Below, piece by piece: positions 42,663 to 50,322 of a DNA stretch of 64,000 nt. The notes under the pieces were generated by a model. The model was not told the origin of the DNA, did not search any database, and saw nothing but the letters and a program-made list of their open reading frames with translations. Position 1 is the stretch's first letter, and every line of letters begins with the position of its first letter. Made by a program: the position numbers and the translations under genes. Origin of the DNA: an uncultured Bryobacterales bacterium (GTDB taxonomy: Bacteria > Acidobacteriota > Terriglobia > Bryobacterales > Bryobacteraceae); contig CALGAR010000090.1 in NCBI GenBank assembly GCA_937959285.1, positions 34,051 to 98,050 of the forward strand. Reading direction: 5' to 3'.

Positions 42663-43550
42663 ATGTCCAAACCGCTTCTTTTGACGCTGTTCGCCATTGC
42701 CTGCGCCTGGGCTCAGACACCCGGAGTCAAACACGTCGTAGTCATCGGCGTCGATGGACTTAGCCCTGATGGGATACGGCGGGCTCGCACTCCCAATATC
42801 GACTCCCTCTGCAAGACAGGAGCCTGCACAATGCACGCCCGCGGCGTGATGCCCACTTCAAGCAGCCCCAACTGGGCGTCGATGATCATGGGAGCAGGAC
42901 CGGAGCAGCACGGCGTGACTTCCAATCAGTGGATGCCCGACAAGTTCGAGATCGCTCCAGTTTGCAAAGGCTTGGGCGGAATCTTCCCGACCATGTTTGG
43001 CGCACTGCGGGAGCAGCGAAAGGATCAAGTGATCGGCATTTTCCACGACTGGGAAGGATTTGGGCGTCTGGTGGAGCGCGGCGTCGCTGACCTGATGGAG
43101 AACCCGAAGGGGCCGGCAGCGACGGTGGAACGAGCCGTCGCATTTCTGAAGGAGCGCCGTCCTGCCCTGACCTTCATCCATCTCGACCACGTCGATCACG
43201 CAGGACACGAGCACGCGCATGGAAGTCCGCAATACGTCGCTGCCGTTGAAGAAGCTGACCGGTTAACCGGCGTTGTCATTCAAGGGCTCAAAGACAGCGG
43301 CCTGTGGGAGCAGACGGTGCTGCTGCTGACCGCCGACCATGGCGGAACCGGCAAGAAGCACGGCGGAGCGACGATGGCCGAAATCGAGATCCCGTGGGTG
43401 ATCCATGGTCCCGGCATCCGAAAAGGTCATCGGATCGCTTCTCCCGTCAATACGGTGGATACGGCTCCCACCATCCTGCGGCTGCTCGGCGTCAAGGCTC
43501 CAGCCTGCTGGGTTGGCAAACCGGTAGCGGAAGCCTTCAGCGTCCAGTAA
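42663..43550 (+). CDS. Exported alkaline phosphatase-superfamily phosphodiesterase
   Basis: A 295-residue secreted enzyme of the nucleotide pyrophosphatase/phosphodiesterase type. Signal peptide MSKPLLLTLFAIACAWA; metal-site Asp in VIGVDGLSP; Thr/Ser nucleophile region MPTSSSPNWASMIMG; later metal ligands in HLDHVDHAGHEHAHG and LTADHGGTGKKHGG. The size is smaller than most NPPs (about 400), and the substrate is unknown. A TTG seven codons earlier is not preferred. It follows the exported TIM-barrel gene in the same direction. Confidence 0.85.
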   Translation: MSKPLLLTLFAIACAWAQTPGVKHVVVIGVDGLSPDGIRRARTPNIDSLCKTGACTMHARGVMPTSSSPNWASMIMGAGPEQHGVTSNQWMPDKFEIAPVCKGLGGIFPTMFGALREQRKDQVIGIFHDWEGFGRLVERGVADLMENPKGPAATVERAVAFLKERRPALTFIHLDHVDHAGHEHAHGSPQYVAAVEEADRLTGVVIQGLKDSGLWEQTVLLLTADHGGTGKKHGGATMAEIEIPWVIHGPGIRKGHRIASPVNTVDTAPTILRLLGVKAPACWVGKPVAEAFSVQ

Positions 43551-43667
43551 TTCCCGATCGGGCATCCGGCGAAATGATCGAATCTCTACTCCCGTCAACA
43601 GTGTAGAGCGGTGGCGCGCCGGCTCAGGCGCAGCCGTGCCGGTAATTTCAGAAGGGGGAAGCGGTCC

Positions 43668-44888
43668 ATGCAATCTCCTACGCCCTCGTCGTTGAAGGCG
43701 ATCGGCTCGCTCCACACTGCTCGCGCCATCACCGACAGACTGTTCGCCTTCGTTCGTCCCGATTGTCTCTACGAGCGGCCGATTCCGGAGCGCCACCGCC
43801 TGATTTTTTACGTCGGGCACCTCGAAGCATTCGACTGGAACCTGCTGTCAACGGGCCTCGGAGCTGCTCCCTTCCATCCGCAGTTCGACCGTTTATTCGC
43901 CTTTGGCATCGACCCGGCGCCAGGGGACCTTCCCAACGACATCCCCGGCGATTGGCCCTCCTTGCCCGCCGTATGCGATTACGTAGCAGGCATAAGAGAG
44001 CAGATTGACCGTCACTGGGAGGAATGCCCCGGCGAGCTCCGGCAAGCGGCAGTGGAGCACCGGCTCATGCATGCCGAAACGCTAACCTATTTGCTGCACA
44101 ATCTGCCGCTGAGCAAGCTCGTGCCGCCGCCCCAACCTGAACACCCCACGACCGGAGCGATTCCCGAGCCGGCAACGGTCGACCTCCCAGGAGGAGAAGC
44201 GGTTTTGGGCCGAAGGCGGGACGAAGGCTTTGGCTGGGACAATGAGTACGAAGAACACATCGTACAAGTCCCGCCGTTTCGGATCGACAAATGCAAAGTC
44301 ACGAACGGAGCGTATCTGGATTTCGTTTATGCAGGCGGTCCGCCACCGCACTACTGGATTCGAAGCAAAGACGGCTGGAAGCTCCGGTGCTTATTTAGCG
44401 AGATTCCACTGCCGCTCGACTGGCCCGTTTACGTAACACAAGAGCAGGCGCAGGCGTACGCGGACTGGAAAGGGCGCTCGCTCCCGACGGAGGCACAGTG
44501 GCACCGCGCCGCCCTGTCAACACCGGACGGCTCGCATCTCAACCAACCATGGGGGAGTTCTCCACCCGACGAAACGTACGGGAACTTTGACTTCCACCGC
44601 TGGGATCCGCTGCCCGTAACCGCACATCCCAAGGGGAACAGCCCGTTCGGCGCCTCCCAAATGTCCGGCAATGGATGGGAATGGACGTCCAGCCCCTTTC
44701 GGCCCTTCCCCGGCTTCAAACCGCTGCCTTACTACCCCGGATACTCGGCAAACTTCTTCGACGGTGAGCATTATGTCCTCAAAGGAGCGTCGCCAGTAAC
44801 CGCAGCGCCCTTCCTCCGCCGGTCGTTCCGAAACTGGTTTCGCCCGCAATATCCTTACGTCTATGCCACCTTCCGGTGCGTCGGATAA
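43668..44888 (+). CDS. egtB: Ergothioneine sulfoxide synthase EgtB
   Basis: Non-haem iron enzyme that joins hercynine to a thiol substrate with oxygen. The 406-residue protein has an N-terminal DinB-like domain (1-150) with iron ligands that can be placed as His51 (YVGHLEAF) and His131/His135 in the HxxxHxE motif EHRLMHAETL, near the positions in the mycobacterial enzyme. It is followed by an FGE-sulfatase/SUMF1-like domain (about 165-406: LPTEAQWHRAA, GNGWEWTSSPF, GASPVTAAPFLRRSFRNW). Purine-rich GAAGGGGGAAG precedes the ATG. egtD follows after 5 bases. Confidence 0.92.
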   Translation: MQSPTPSSLKAIGSLHTARAITDRLFAFVRPDCLYERPIPERHRLIFYVGHLEAFDWNLLSTGLGAAPFHPQFDRLFAFGIDPAPGDLPNDIPGDWPSLPAVCDYVAGIREQIDRHWEECPGELRQAAVEHRLMHAETLTYLLHNLPLSKLVPPPQPEHPTTGAIPEPATVDLPGGEAVLGRRRDEGFGWDNEYEEHIVQVPPFRIDKCKVTNGAYLDFVYAGGPPPHYWIRSKDGWKLRCLFSEIPLPLDWPVYVTQEQAQAYADWKGRSLPTEAQWHRAALSTPDGSHLNQPWGSSPPDETYGNFDFHRWDPLPVTAHPKGNSPFGASQMSGNGWEWTSSPFRPFPGFKPLPYYPGYSANFFDGEHYVLKGASPVTAAPFLRRSFRNWFRPQYPYVYATFRCVG

Positions 44889-44893
44889 AAGGC

Positions 44894-45811
44894 ATGGAAG
44901 TTTCGGAGTTCGCTACCGACGTGCGGAACGGTCTTTGCCGGGCCGGACAGAAACAATTGCCCGCCAAATACCTGTACGATCCTCTTGGCAGCACTCTGTT
45001 CGAAGCCATTACGATGCTCCCCGAGTACGGGCTCACTCGCGCGGATCAACGCCTGCTGAACGCTTGCGCCGAGGACGCTCTACGGCTTGCGGCTCCGCAG
45101 CAGATCATCGAGCTCGGCAGCGGATCAGGGCGGAAGGCACGTCGCCTGCTTGAGGTATCGTCGGGAGAGATTCCGTATACGGCCATTGACCTCTCCGCAG
45201 CCGCGCTCGATCGCTGCCGGCTCGAACTCCATGGCTTCAACGTTCGAACGGTTCAGGCAGGCTACCTGGACGGGTTAACCCAGGTCACCGATACGTTCGA
45301 AAGGAGAGTCCTCGTTCTCTTTCTCGGCAGCACCATTGGCAATTTCTCACGAGAAGGAGCTCTTCGCTTCCTGGAAGAGATTCGCCGGTGGCTCCGGCCG
45401 GGGGACAGCTTTCTGCTTGGGACGGATCTCGTCAAGCCTCTCGACCAGATGCTCGCCGCCTACGACGATCCAACCGGAGTCACGGCTGCCTTTAACCGCA
45501 ATGTTCTCGGACGGATTAATCGCGAACTGGGAGGCGACTTCGATCTCCGGAGTTTTCGGCACGAGGTGCGGTATAACGGCCGCGAGCGTCGCATCGAGAT
45601 GCACCTTCGGTCCAGCCGGAAGCAGACAGTTACGATACCCAGGGCGGGAGTTACGGTAGCCTTTGAGGAAGGCGAGACAATCTGGACGGAGTCCTCTCAC
45701 AAGTTCCAGGCGGAGGAAGCTGCAGCGCTAGGCGCGCAAGCCGGCTTCCACAAGGCAGCCCAGTGGATCGACGAATTGTGGCCCTTTGCGGAGACGCTCT
45801 TCGTGGCATGA
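44894..45811 (+). CDS. egtD: L-histidine N-alpha-methyltransferase EgtD
   Basis: Trimethylates histidine to hercynine with SAM, the first step of ergothioneine synthesis (305 residues). Family hallmarks: KYLYDPLGSTLFEAITMLPE near the N-terminus, the SAM loop ELGSGSGRKARRLL, and FLGSTIGNFSREGA. One oddity is PEYGLTR where most family members have PEYYPTR. AAAGG lies before the ATG; a GTG overlapping the egtB end is less likely. With egtB it forms a complete minimal pair; egtA, egtC and egtE are not nearby. Confidence 0.92.
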   Translation: MEVSEFATDVRNGLCRAGQKQLPAKYLYDPLGSTLFEAITMLPEYGLTRADQRLLNACAEDALRLAAPQQIIELGSGSGRKARRLLEVSSGEIPYTAIDLSAAALDRCRLELHGFNVRTVQAGYLDGLTQVTDTFERRVLVLFLGSTIGNFSREGALRFLEEIRRWLRPGDSFLLGTDLVKPLDQMLAAYDDPTGVTAAFNRNVLGRINRELGGDFDLRSFRHEVRYNGRERRIEMHLRSSRKQTVTIPRAGVTVAFEEGETIWTESSHKFQAEEAAALGAQAGFHKAAQWIDELWPFAETLFVA

Positions 45812-45871
45812 ATGCCTGGAATTCAGCACCCGGATTCCGCCCCCAGCGTTCGTCCATCCTCCGCGCAGATC

Positions 45872-46726
45872 CTACACGGCGCGGCTCAGCGAAAAACTGC
45901 TGCGCAAGAAGGACAGTCCTTGATCGGCGATGGCTTCAACGGATGGGGCCAGATCACGCCAGATGCAAGCGGCAGCGGCGATCTCCTTAATCGAGAAGCC
46001 GAAGCTCTCGATGACCAGCCATTCGTCGTAACCCACTGCCTGGAGTGCGGAAAACACCTCCTTCCACTCGACGTGTCCGCTGCCGGGGATCCCGCGGTCA
46101 TTCTCGCACGTGTGAACGTGCTTCAAATGCCGCCCGAGAGACCGGAAGGCTTCGCCGATCTGCTTCTCTTCAATGTTTGCGTGAAAGGTATCGAGCAGGA
46201 CTCCGACTCTCGGATCCCCCACGGCCTCGCAAAGAGCGATTGCATCCTCGGCGGTATTCAGGAAGTAGGTCTCAAAGCGATTCAAGGGCTCGATCGCAAG
46301 CGTGACATCGTTCGCTGCAAGCACGGGACTCAGCGATTGAAGACCTTCGACCGCACGGCGCCATTCTTCTTCGGTACGCCTCCTGCCGGGCAGATACCCG
46401 ACAGGAGAAATGAACGGACCCGTGAAGATTTTGGCGCCAAGGTCGGCCGCGATGCGGATGCCGTCCTCGAGGAACTTCCTTGCGGCAGCGCGCACGGAGG
46501 CATCGTCGCTGATCAGACTCAGGGAGCCTGTCAGCGCCGAGCAGAAGGTGCAGCCGAGAGCGTTCGATTCAAGCGCCCCGCGCACGTCGGAGACTGGGAA
46601 GCCGTTGAAGTCAAATCGCGCAATCTCGACGCCGTCAAAGCCCCGCTCCTTGAGCCGGGGCAGAAGATCGAGATGCTCGCGGCCTAAAGCGGCCGTCCAA
46701 AGGAGAGTGTTGACACCGAACTTCAT
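45872..46726 (-). CDS. D-tagatose/D-psicose 3-epimerase-like TIM-barrel protein
   Basis: A 284-residue cytoplasmic sugar epimerase of the DTE family: FGVNTLLWTAAL at the start, the metal Glu in LAIEPLNRFETYFLNT, the Asp in VGVLLDTFHANIEE, His in LKHVHTCENDRG, and the last Glu in WLVIESFG. All four metal-ligand segments are present, so it is probably active; the actual sugar is unknown. Its ATG overlaps the stop of the upstream cupin-like gene by 4 bases, so the products are likely functionally tied. Confidence 0.87.
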   Translation of the reverse strand: MKFGVNTLLWTAALGREHLDLLPRLKERGFDGVEIARFDFNGFPVSDVRGALESNALGCTFCSALTGSLSLISDDASVRAAARKFLEDGIRIAADLGAKIFTGPFISPVGYLPGRRRTEEEWRRAVEGLQSLSPVLAANDVTLAIEPLNRFETYFLNTAEDAIALCEAVGDPRVGVLLDTFHANIEEKQIGEAFRSLGRHLKHVHTCENDRGIPGSGHVEWKEVFSALQAVGYDEWLVIESFGFSIKEIAAAACIWRDLAPSVEAIADQGLSFLRSSFSLSRAV

Positions 46727-47937
46727 TGGCGCACCAGGTGAGCAGCATCGGGATTACCGGGACCGAAGTGCTTCAGCATCACCAGCGGCTCCGTGGCGCT
46801 TCGGTTCGTAATGCGAACGCCGGCCTTGGCTGCCTCGGCGGTGACAAACAGTTCGTCGCTCGTCATCTGGCCGTAGCGAATCAGCGACGGCGTCTCCACT
46901 TCCAGGTTCCCGATGGTTCCGTAGCCCTGCGTGAGAATCAGGCCATACGCGGCCGCATCGCGGATGGTCACCGTGGCGTTCGGGAAAACAGTGAGTTCCT
47001 TGGCGGAATAGTACTTGGTCGAATAGACGACCCACTTTTCCGAATAGCACTCCGCGTTCATCTCCTCTTCGGGACGAACCGGAAGGGGATGGAACAATCG
47101 GTGCTTTGCGAACTCAGGATCGACGTTCGCCTCCCAGTCGAGCATCGAGATGATGTAGTCGAGATCGTGGTGGTGCTCCGGGGGAACATCTTTGACAAGG
47201 AGATCCCACGGCACCGCACGCCCTTCCACCATCGACTGGAACATGCCGAAGACATCGGAATTCACCTGCGGCTCGTAGGTGACAAGCGATCCCGGGGCAT
47301 GCAGAATGCCGGCATCGATCTGCCATCCGGTCCCCGGCTTCAGCCGGTATGCCCTCGAGTGGTCCAGGATGCCGTTGTCGCCTTCATTCCAGCGCTCGAG
47401 GCAGCGCCGGACGTCGTCCTTTGTCGTGCCCGGCTCAAGGCCCATGAACGTATATGGGAAGTTGTTGGTCTTGAAGTTGTACTGCGGTGGGAAGTAGTAG
47501 GCCTCGGGTTTGCCCTTCTGGCCGACTCGCGCGGCAAATTCCTCGGTCTGATGCATGTGGTGAGGAATCGGACCAAGGTTGTCAAAGAATTTACAAAGAA
47601 CGTTCCAGCCGCCTTGCTCCGCCATGACATCGGAACCGAGAAATTCGTCGCCGATTTCCTCGATGGCCTCCTTCAGCAGGACACGCTTCTCGCCGATGGC
47701 AATGTAGCTCAATCCCTCGTCCTCGGGTGTGCCTGGGCCGTTGGCGGCCTGCGTCGTGGAGGCGAACCAACGTTCGTCGATGCCGCCGCGGTGGGCCCCA
47801 AGGGCGTACAAATCGCGTGGATCCAGTTTCAGACGTCCGCCGGGCATCAGAAAAGAACGAGGCACCCAACAGGGCGCCAGGCGGACGATTCCTTCGCCTG
47901 CGCGCAGGGCTTCTCGAAGCAATGGAATATTAGACAT
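46723..47937 (-). CDS. Mannose-6-phosphate isomerase-like cupin protein
   Basis: A 404-residue protein without a signal peptide. A type I phosphomannose-isomerase-like cupin is suggested by the metal-ligand segments IPHHMHQTEEFAARVGQKGK (His/His/Glu) and WQIDAGILHAPGSLV (His), and by a C-terminal beta-domain. The overall length fits, but the sequence is not close to any named isomerase I know, so the sugar is open. The coupled downstream epimerase suggests a two-step sugar conversion (inference). Confidence 0.65.
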   Translation of the reverse strand: MSNIPLLREALRAGEGIVRLAPCWVPRSFLMPGGRLKLDPRDLYALGAHRGGIDERWFASTTQAANGPGTPEDEGLSYIAIGEKRVLLKEAIEEIGDEFLGSDVMAEQGGWNVLCKFFDNLGPIPHHMHQTEEFAARVGQKGKPEAYYFPPQYNFKTNNFPYTFMGLEPGTTKDDVRRCLERWNEGDNGILDHSRAYRLKPGTGWQIDAGILHAPGSLVTYEPQVNSDVFGMFQSMVEGRAVPWDLLVKDVPPEHHHDLDYIISMLDWEANVDPEFAKHRLFHPLPVRPEEEMNAECYSEKWVVYSTKYYSAKELTVFPNATVTIRDAAAYGLILTQGYGTIGNLEVETPSLIRYGQMTSDELFVTAEAAKAGVRITNRSATEPLVMLKHFGPGNPDAAHLVRQ

Positions 47938-48079
47938 GTTGTCGTTAATTTACTCGCGCGCGCCGGATCTTTCAAGCGCCTTCGCCCGCGGGGCCGCGCA
48001 ATTCGACCGGCTCGCCTTCGAGAAAACTGGTTGCGGGTCAGCGTGTGCGTTCTACTGCGGGGCGTCTCGTTTTGACAAG

Positions 48080-48111
48080 GAGGAGCCCGGCGCTGTGCGC
48101 CGGAGCTCCTC
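48080..48111 (-). terminator. Hairpin after the large secreted-protein gene
   Basis: A 14-pair stem with one bulged A (position 104 of the 48000s) and a TGT loop: GAGGAGC/CCGGCGC on the left, GCGCCGG/GCTCCTC on the right. It lies 40 bases beyond the stop of the 591-residue secreted protein. On the minus strand, TTGTCAAAACG follows, so the U-tract is weak; on the plus strand, a TTTT comes 5 bases later. Confidence 0.5.
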
Positions 48112-48151
48112 TCCATGTTTTCGGCTCAGGTTTAACCACAGCTTACCGAAC

Positions 48152-49927
48152 TCAAGGCTGCGGTCTCGGAGTCAGTTCAACAAGCTCCCACCCGCCTTCG
48201 GGCAAGGCATCTGTCTTATTTGTAGCGAGATTCATCGGGTTAGCCGAGCCGATATATAAGCGAGTGTCATCGACAGGAATGAGATTACGCACACCGTAGT
48301 TCAGGTAGTTCCCGAAACCTGTCGTGCTCTCGGGAACAGCGGGCGAATTGGCGTCATGGAAAACCATCAAGTCCGCGCCCCACACTTCAGGGGGAGGAGC
48401 GTTCGAAGAACCAAAGGACGCTGAAACGAAGCTAGTATCAAGCGTGCCGATGTACAGCTTCTGGTTCCATTGAGCCATTGCCCAGGTGTAGACATTACTT
48501 GGATTCCCAAAGCCGGAAGGTCCGTACTTGGGAGTCCTGCTCCCTTCGGGCAGGCGGTTCGGCTTGGGGGCCCACTGGCCCGTTGCGGGGTCGTACACCG
48601 GGAGGTTTTCCTCTCCATATAGCAGCTCAATCTCCGGAGTAGTGTCGAAGTTACGCCCACGGAAGATGGCGATGGCGCGGGACGTGCCTCTCCTCGCTGC
48701 CGAACGCTGCTCGCTCGTTTCCGGAGGGCCATAGGTTCGCTCCCAAGCGTCGTAGGCGGCCGACGGGTAATGCAGCGTCCCCCAATAGAGATATCCCTGG
48801 AAGGATTGGAGCGCTCCCCCGGAAGTGGCAGATGCGACTACTGGATCCGGATCATACTGCGTGGTGTCCCAGACCTTCTTCCACGAGGCGCTGTCGGCGG
48901 CTCTAAGGCCTCCCGCCGGGATCGGCGGACTCATCCATATACCGGCGTTGCCCGGGATCTGCCAGGTGGAAACGAAAAGCCGGTTCTCGTGCAGGGCAAG
49001 ATAGGCTCCATCCCCGTCCAGTTGAACCAACGTCTCAATCTGAAAGCAAGCCAGGCATTCAGGGTTTTCGTGGGACACGACCCGTCCTTGAGGCGGAATG
49101 AACCGGAGCCGGATGACGGAGCCACCTCTCCCGCCGGACAAACGGCTGGACGCGTACAGGACGCCACCCGCGGTGAGAAAACTTCTCATGTTGGTGAACT
49201 GCATTAGCCGGGCTTTTGCAACGAACTCTTTCGTCTCTCTATCAAAGGCAAAAAGGTTGACCGCAGAGGTAAAGTCCAGACCAGCGAAGATAACGTACCT
49301 TCCTGATCCCGTTACGCCCGCGCCGCGAATACCCGCTGTGGTTACCACCAGACGATCGAGTCCAAACTGGCCCGTGCCTTTCGGTGTGATGTCCTGAATT
49401 GTCCTCGTTTGGGTATTGTAAACATACATCCTGGGCGGCCGGTAGTCTCCAATAGGCGCAGGAAAAGGAAAAGGGGAATATGGACCTTCTCCGAACTCGC
49501 ATACCCAAGTGTCCGTCTGAAAGGGCTCACCGCCGCCACCAACACTAAGAAGGCACAGCGGATTGGGGACAGTGCCGAACCAGATTTCATTTGCCACATG
49601 GGTCGCGCCCCAAATGTAACCCTGGTTCACCTTGGGTATTTGCCCTTCGGGGCAGGGCTGGTCGGGATTTGTCGGATCAGCGAGCTGGAACGGTTGATTC
49701 GCTCCCAGGCTGATGAAGCACTCATCCGGGCTTGCCTTGGCCCGCACTGCTCCATCGAGTGATTGAAGCGAGATGGGAGTGTTCGGCAACAGCGGCAGAG
49801 GAATGTTACTCGCTTGGGCCCGCGCCGAGGAAACGGCACATAGACATACTATACAAGCTGTGAGTAATCTCCGGAAGAACACACAGCTGGAGACGGCGGA
49901 GAGCAGATAGTGACGGACAACTTTCAC
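48152..49927 (-). CDS. Large secreted protein of unknown function
   Basis: A 591-residue exported protein. A basic start, a hydrophobic stretch (about 8-35) and SSARAQASN give a long signal peptide. The mature part is rich in Gly, Pro, Tyr and Trp with repeated short beta-type segments (QGYIWGATHV, GYLYWGTLHYP, QKLYIGTLD, TRLYIGSAN), compatible with a beta-propeller. No named family recognised. Start is GTG with AAGGAGG 9 bases upstream. The upstream region has an inverted repeat and AT-rich boxes; a strong hairpin follows the gene. Confidence 0.75.
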   Translation of the reverse strand: MKVVRHYLLSAVSSCVFFRRLLTACIVCLCAVSSARAQASNIPLPLLPNTPISLQSLDGAVRAKASPDECFISLGANQPFQLADPTNPDQPCPEGQIPKVNQGYIWGATHVANEIWFGTVPNPLCLLSVGGGGEPFQTDTWVCEFGEGPYSPFPFPAPIGDYRPPRMYVYNTQTRTIQDITPKGTGQFGLDRLVVTTAGIRGAGVTGSGRYVIFAGLDFTSAVNLFAFDRETKEFVAKARLMQFTNMRSFLTAGGVLYASSRLSGGRGGSVIRLRFIPPQGRVVSHENPECLACFQIETLVQLDGDGAYLALHENRLFVSTWQIPGNAGIWMSPPIPAGGLRAADSASWKKVWDTTQYDPDPVVASATSGGALQSFQGYLYWGTLHYPSAAYDAWERTYGPPETSEQRSAARRGTSRAIAIFRGRNFDTTPEIELLYGEENLPVYDPATGQWAPKPNRLPEGSRTPKYGPSGFGNPSNVYTWAMAQWNQKLYIGTLDTSFVSASFGSSNAPPPEVWGADLMVFHDANSPAVPESTTGFGNYLNYGVRNLIPVDDTRLYIGSANPMNLATNKTDALPEGGWELVELTPRPQP

Positions 49928-50073
49928 TTGGTTGAACCTCCTTGAACTCTCACTCTCAGCGGTACCACTTATTTATAGAACAGTTTTTTACTTAGAACAC
50001 AAATTAATTCAGAGAATTCCCCCAATTTGTCTCTTAACAGCTTCAGGAGCGCCTCACTTACATACTGCCCGCC

Positions 50074-50090
50074 AAGTGGTGTTACCACTT
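50074..50090. promoter_or_regulatory. Operator-like inverted repeat
   Basis: AAGTGGT at 50074-50080 and ACCACTT at 50084-50090 form a perfect 7-base inverted repeat with a 3-base spacer. The ACCACTTAT half occurs again at 49964-49972, close to the ribosome-binding site of the secreted-protein gene. Dyads of this size are typical binding sites for dimeric repressors, but no regulator gene lies nearby. Confidence 0.35.
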
Positions 50091-50273
50091 ATCCATGTCT
50101 TGCAGCGACGGAAATGATATTAAAGGGAGACTTACAGCGCAGCGACAGACGTACGGCTGTATTCGGAGTCCTATCTGAATCGCAGCAGCGGAGATTTTAT
50201 GGATAGGAGATTACAACAGGAAGTACGAATGTAAGTAAATATTTGCCCATAGAGCAGCGCCTGAAAAAACAAA

Positions 50274-50303
50274 GAGCCCTCGAACAAACCAATTCGAGGG
50301 CTC
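50274..50303 (-). terminator. Rho-independent terminator of rhaEW
   Basis: GAGCCCTCGAA (50274-50284) and TTCGAGGGCTC (50293-50303) make a perfect 11-base-pair stem with an 8-base loop. On the minus strand it is followed by TTTGTTTTTT. It lies 20 bases beyond the rhaEW stop, giving a textbook intrinsic terminator for the exporter/glucan synthase/rhaEW strand. Confidence 0.85.
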
Positions 50304-50322
50304 CTGTTAACAAGAATAAACT

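Larger units (their letters stand above)
49928..50322. other. AT-richer intergenic region with repeats
   Basis: The 395-base gap upstream of the large secreted-protein gene and downstream of rhaEW is noticeably richer in A and T than its surroundings and holds no credible gene. It contains two copies of TACCACTTAT (49963-49972 and 50083-50092), a minus-strand TATAAA-like -10 candidate (49973-49978) just beyond the first copy, an inverted repeat at 50074-50090 and the rhaEW terminator at its right end. Confidence 0.6.

Noticed and set aside
43553..43562. Palindrome CCCGATCGGG after the phosphodiesterase stop
   Set aside because: Ten bases without a loop or T-run; likely chance in GC-rich DNA.
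46726..48075. A 449-codon plus-strand frame opposite the cupin-like gene
   Set aside because: Shadow of the PMI-like protein; no domain and the frame continues without a start signal.
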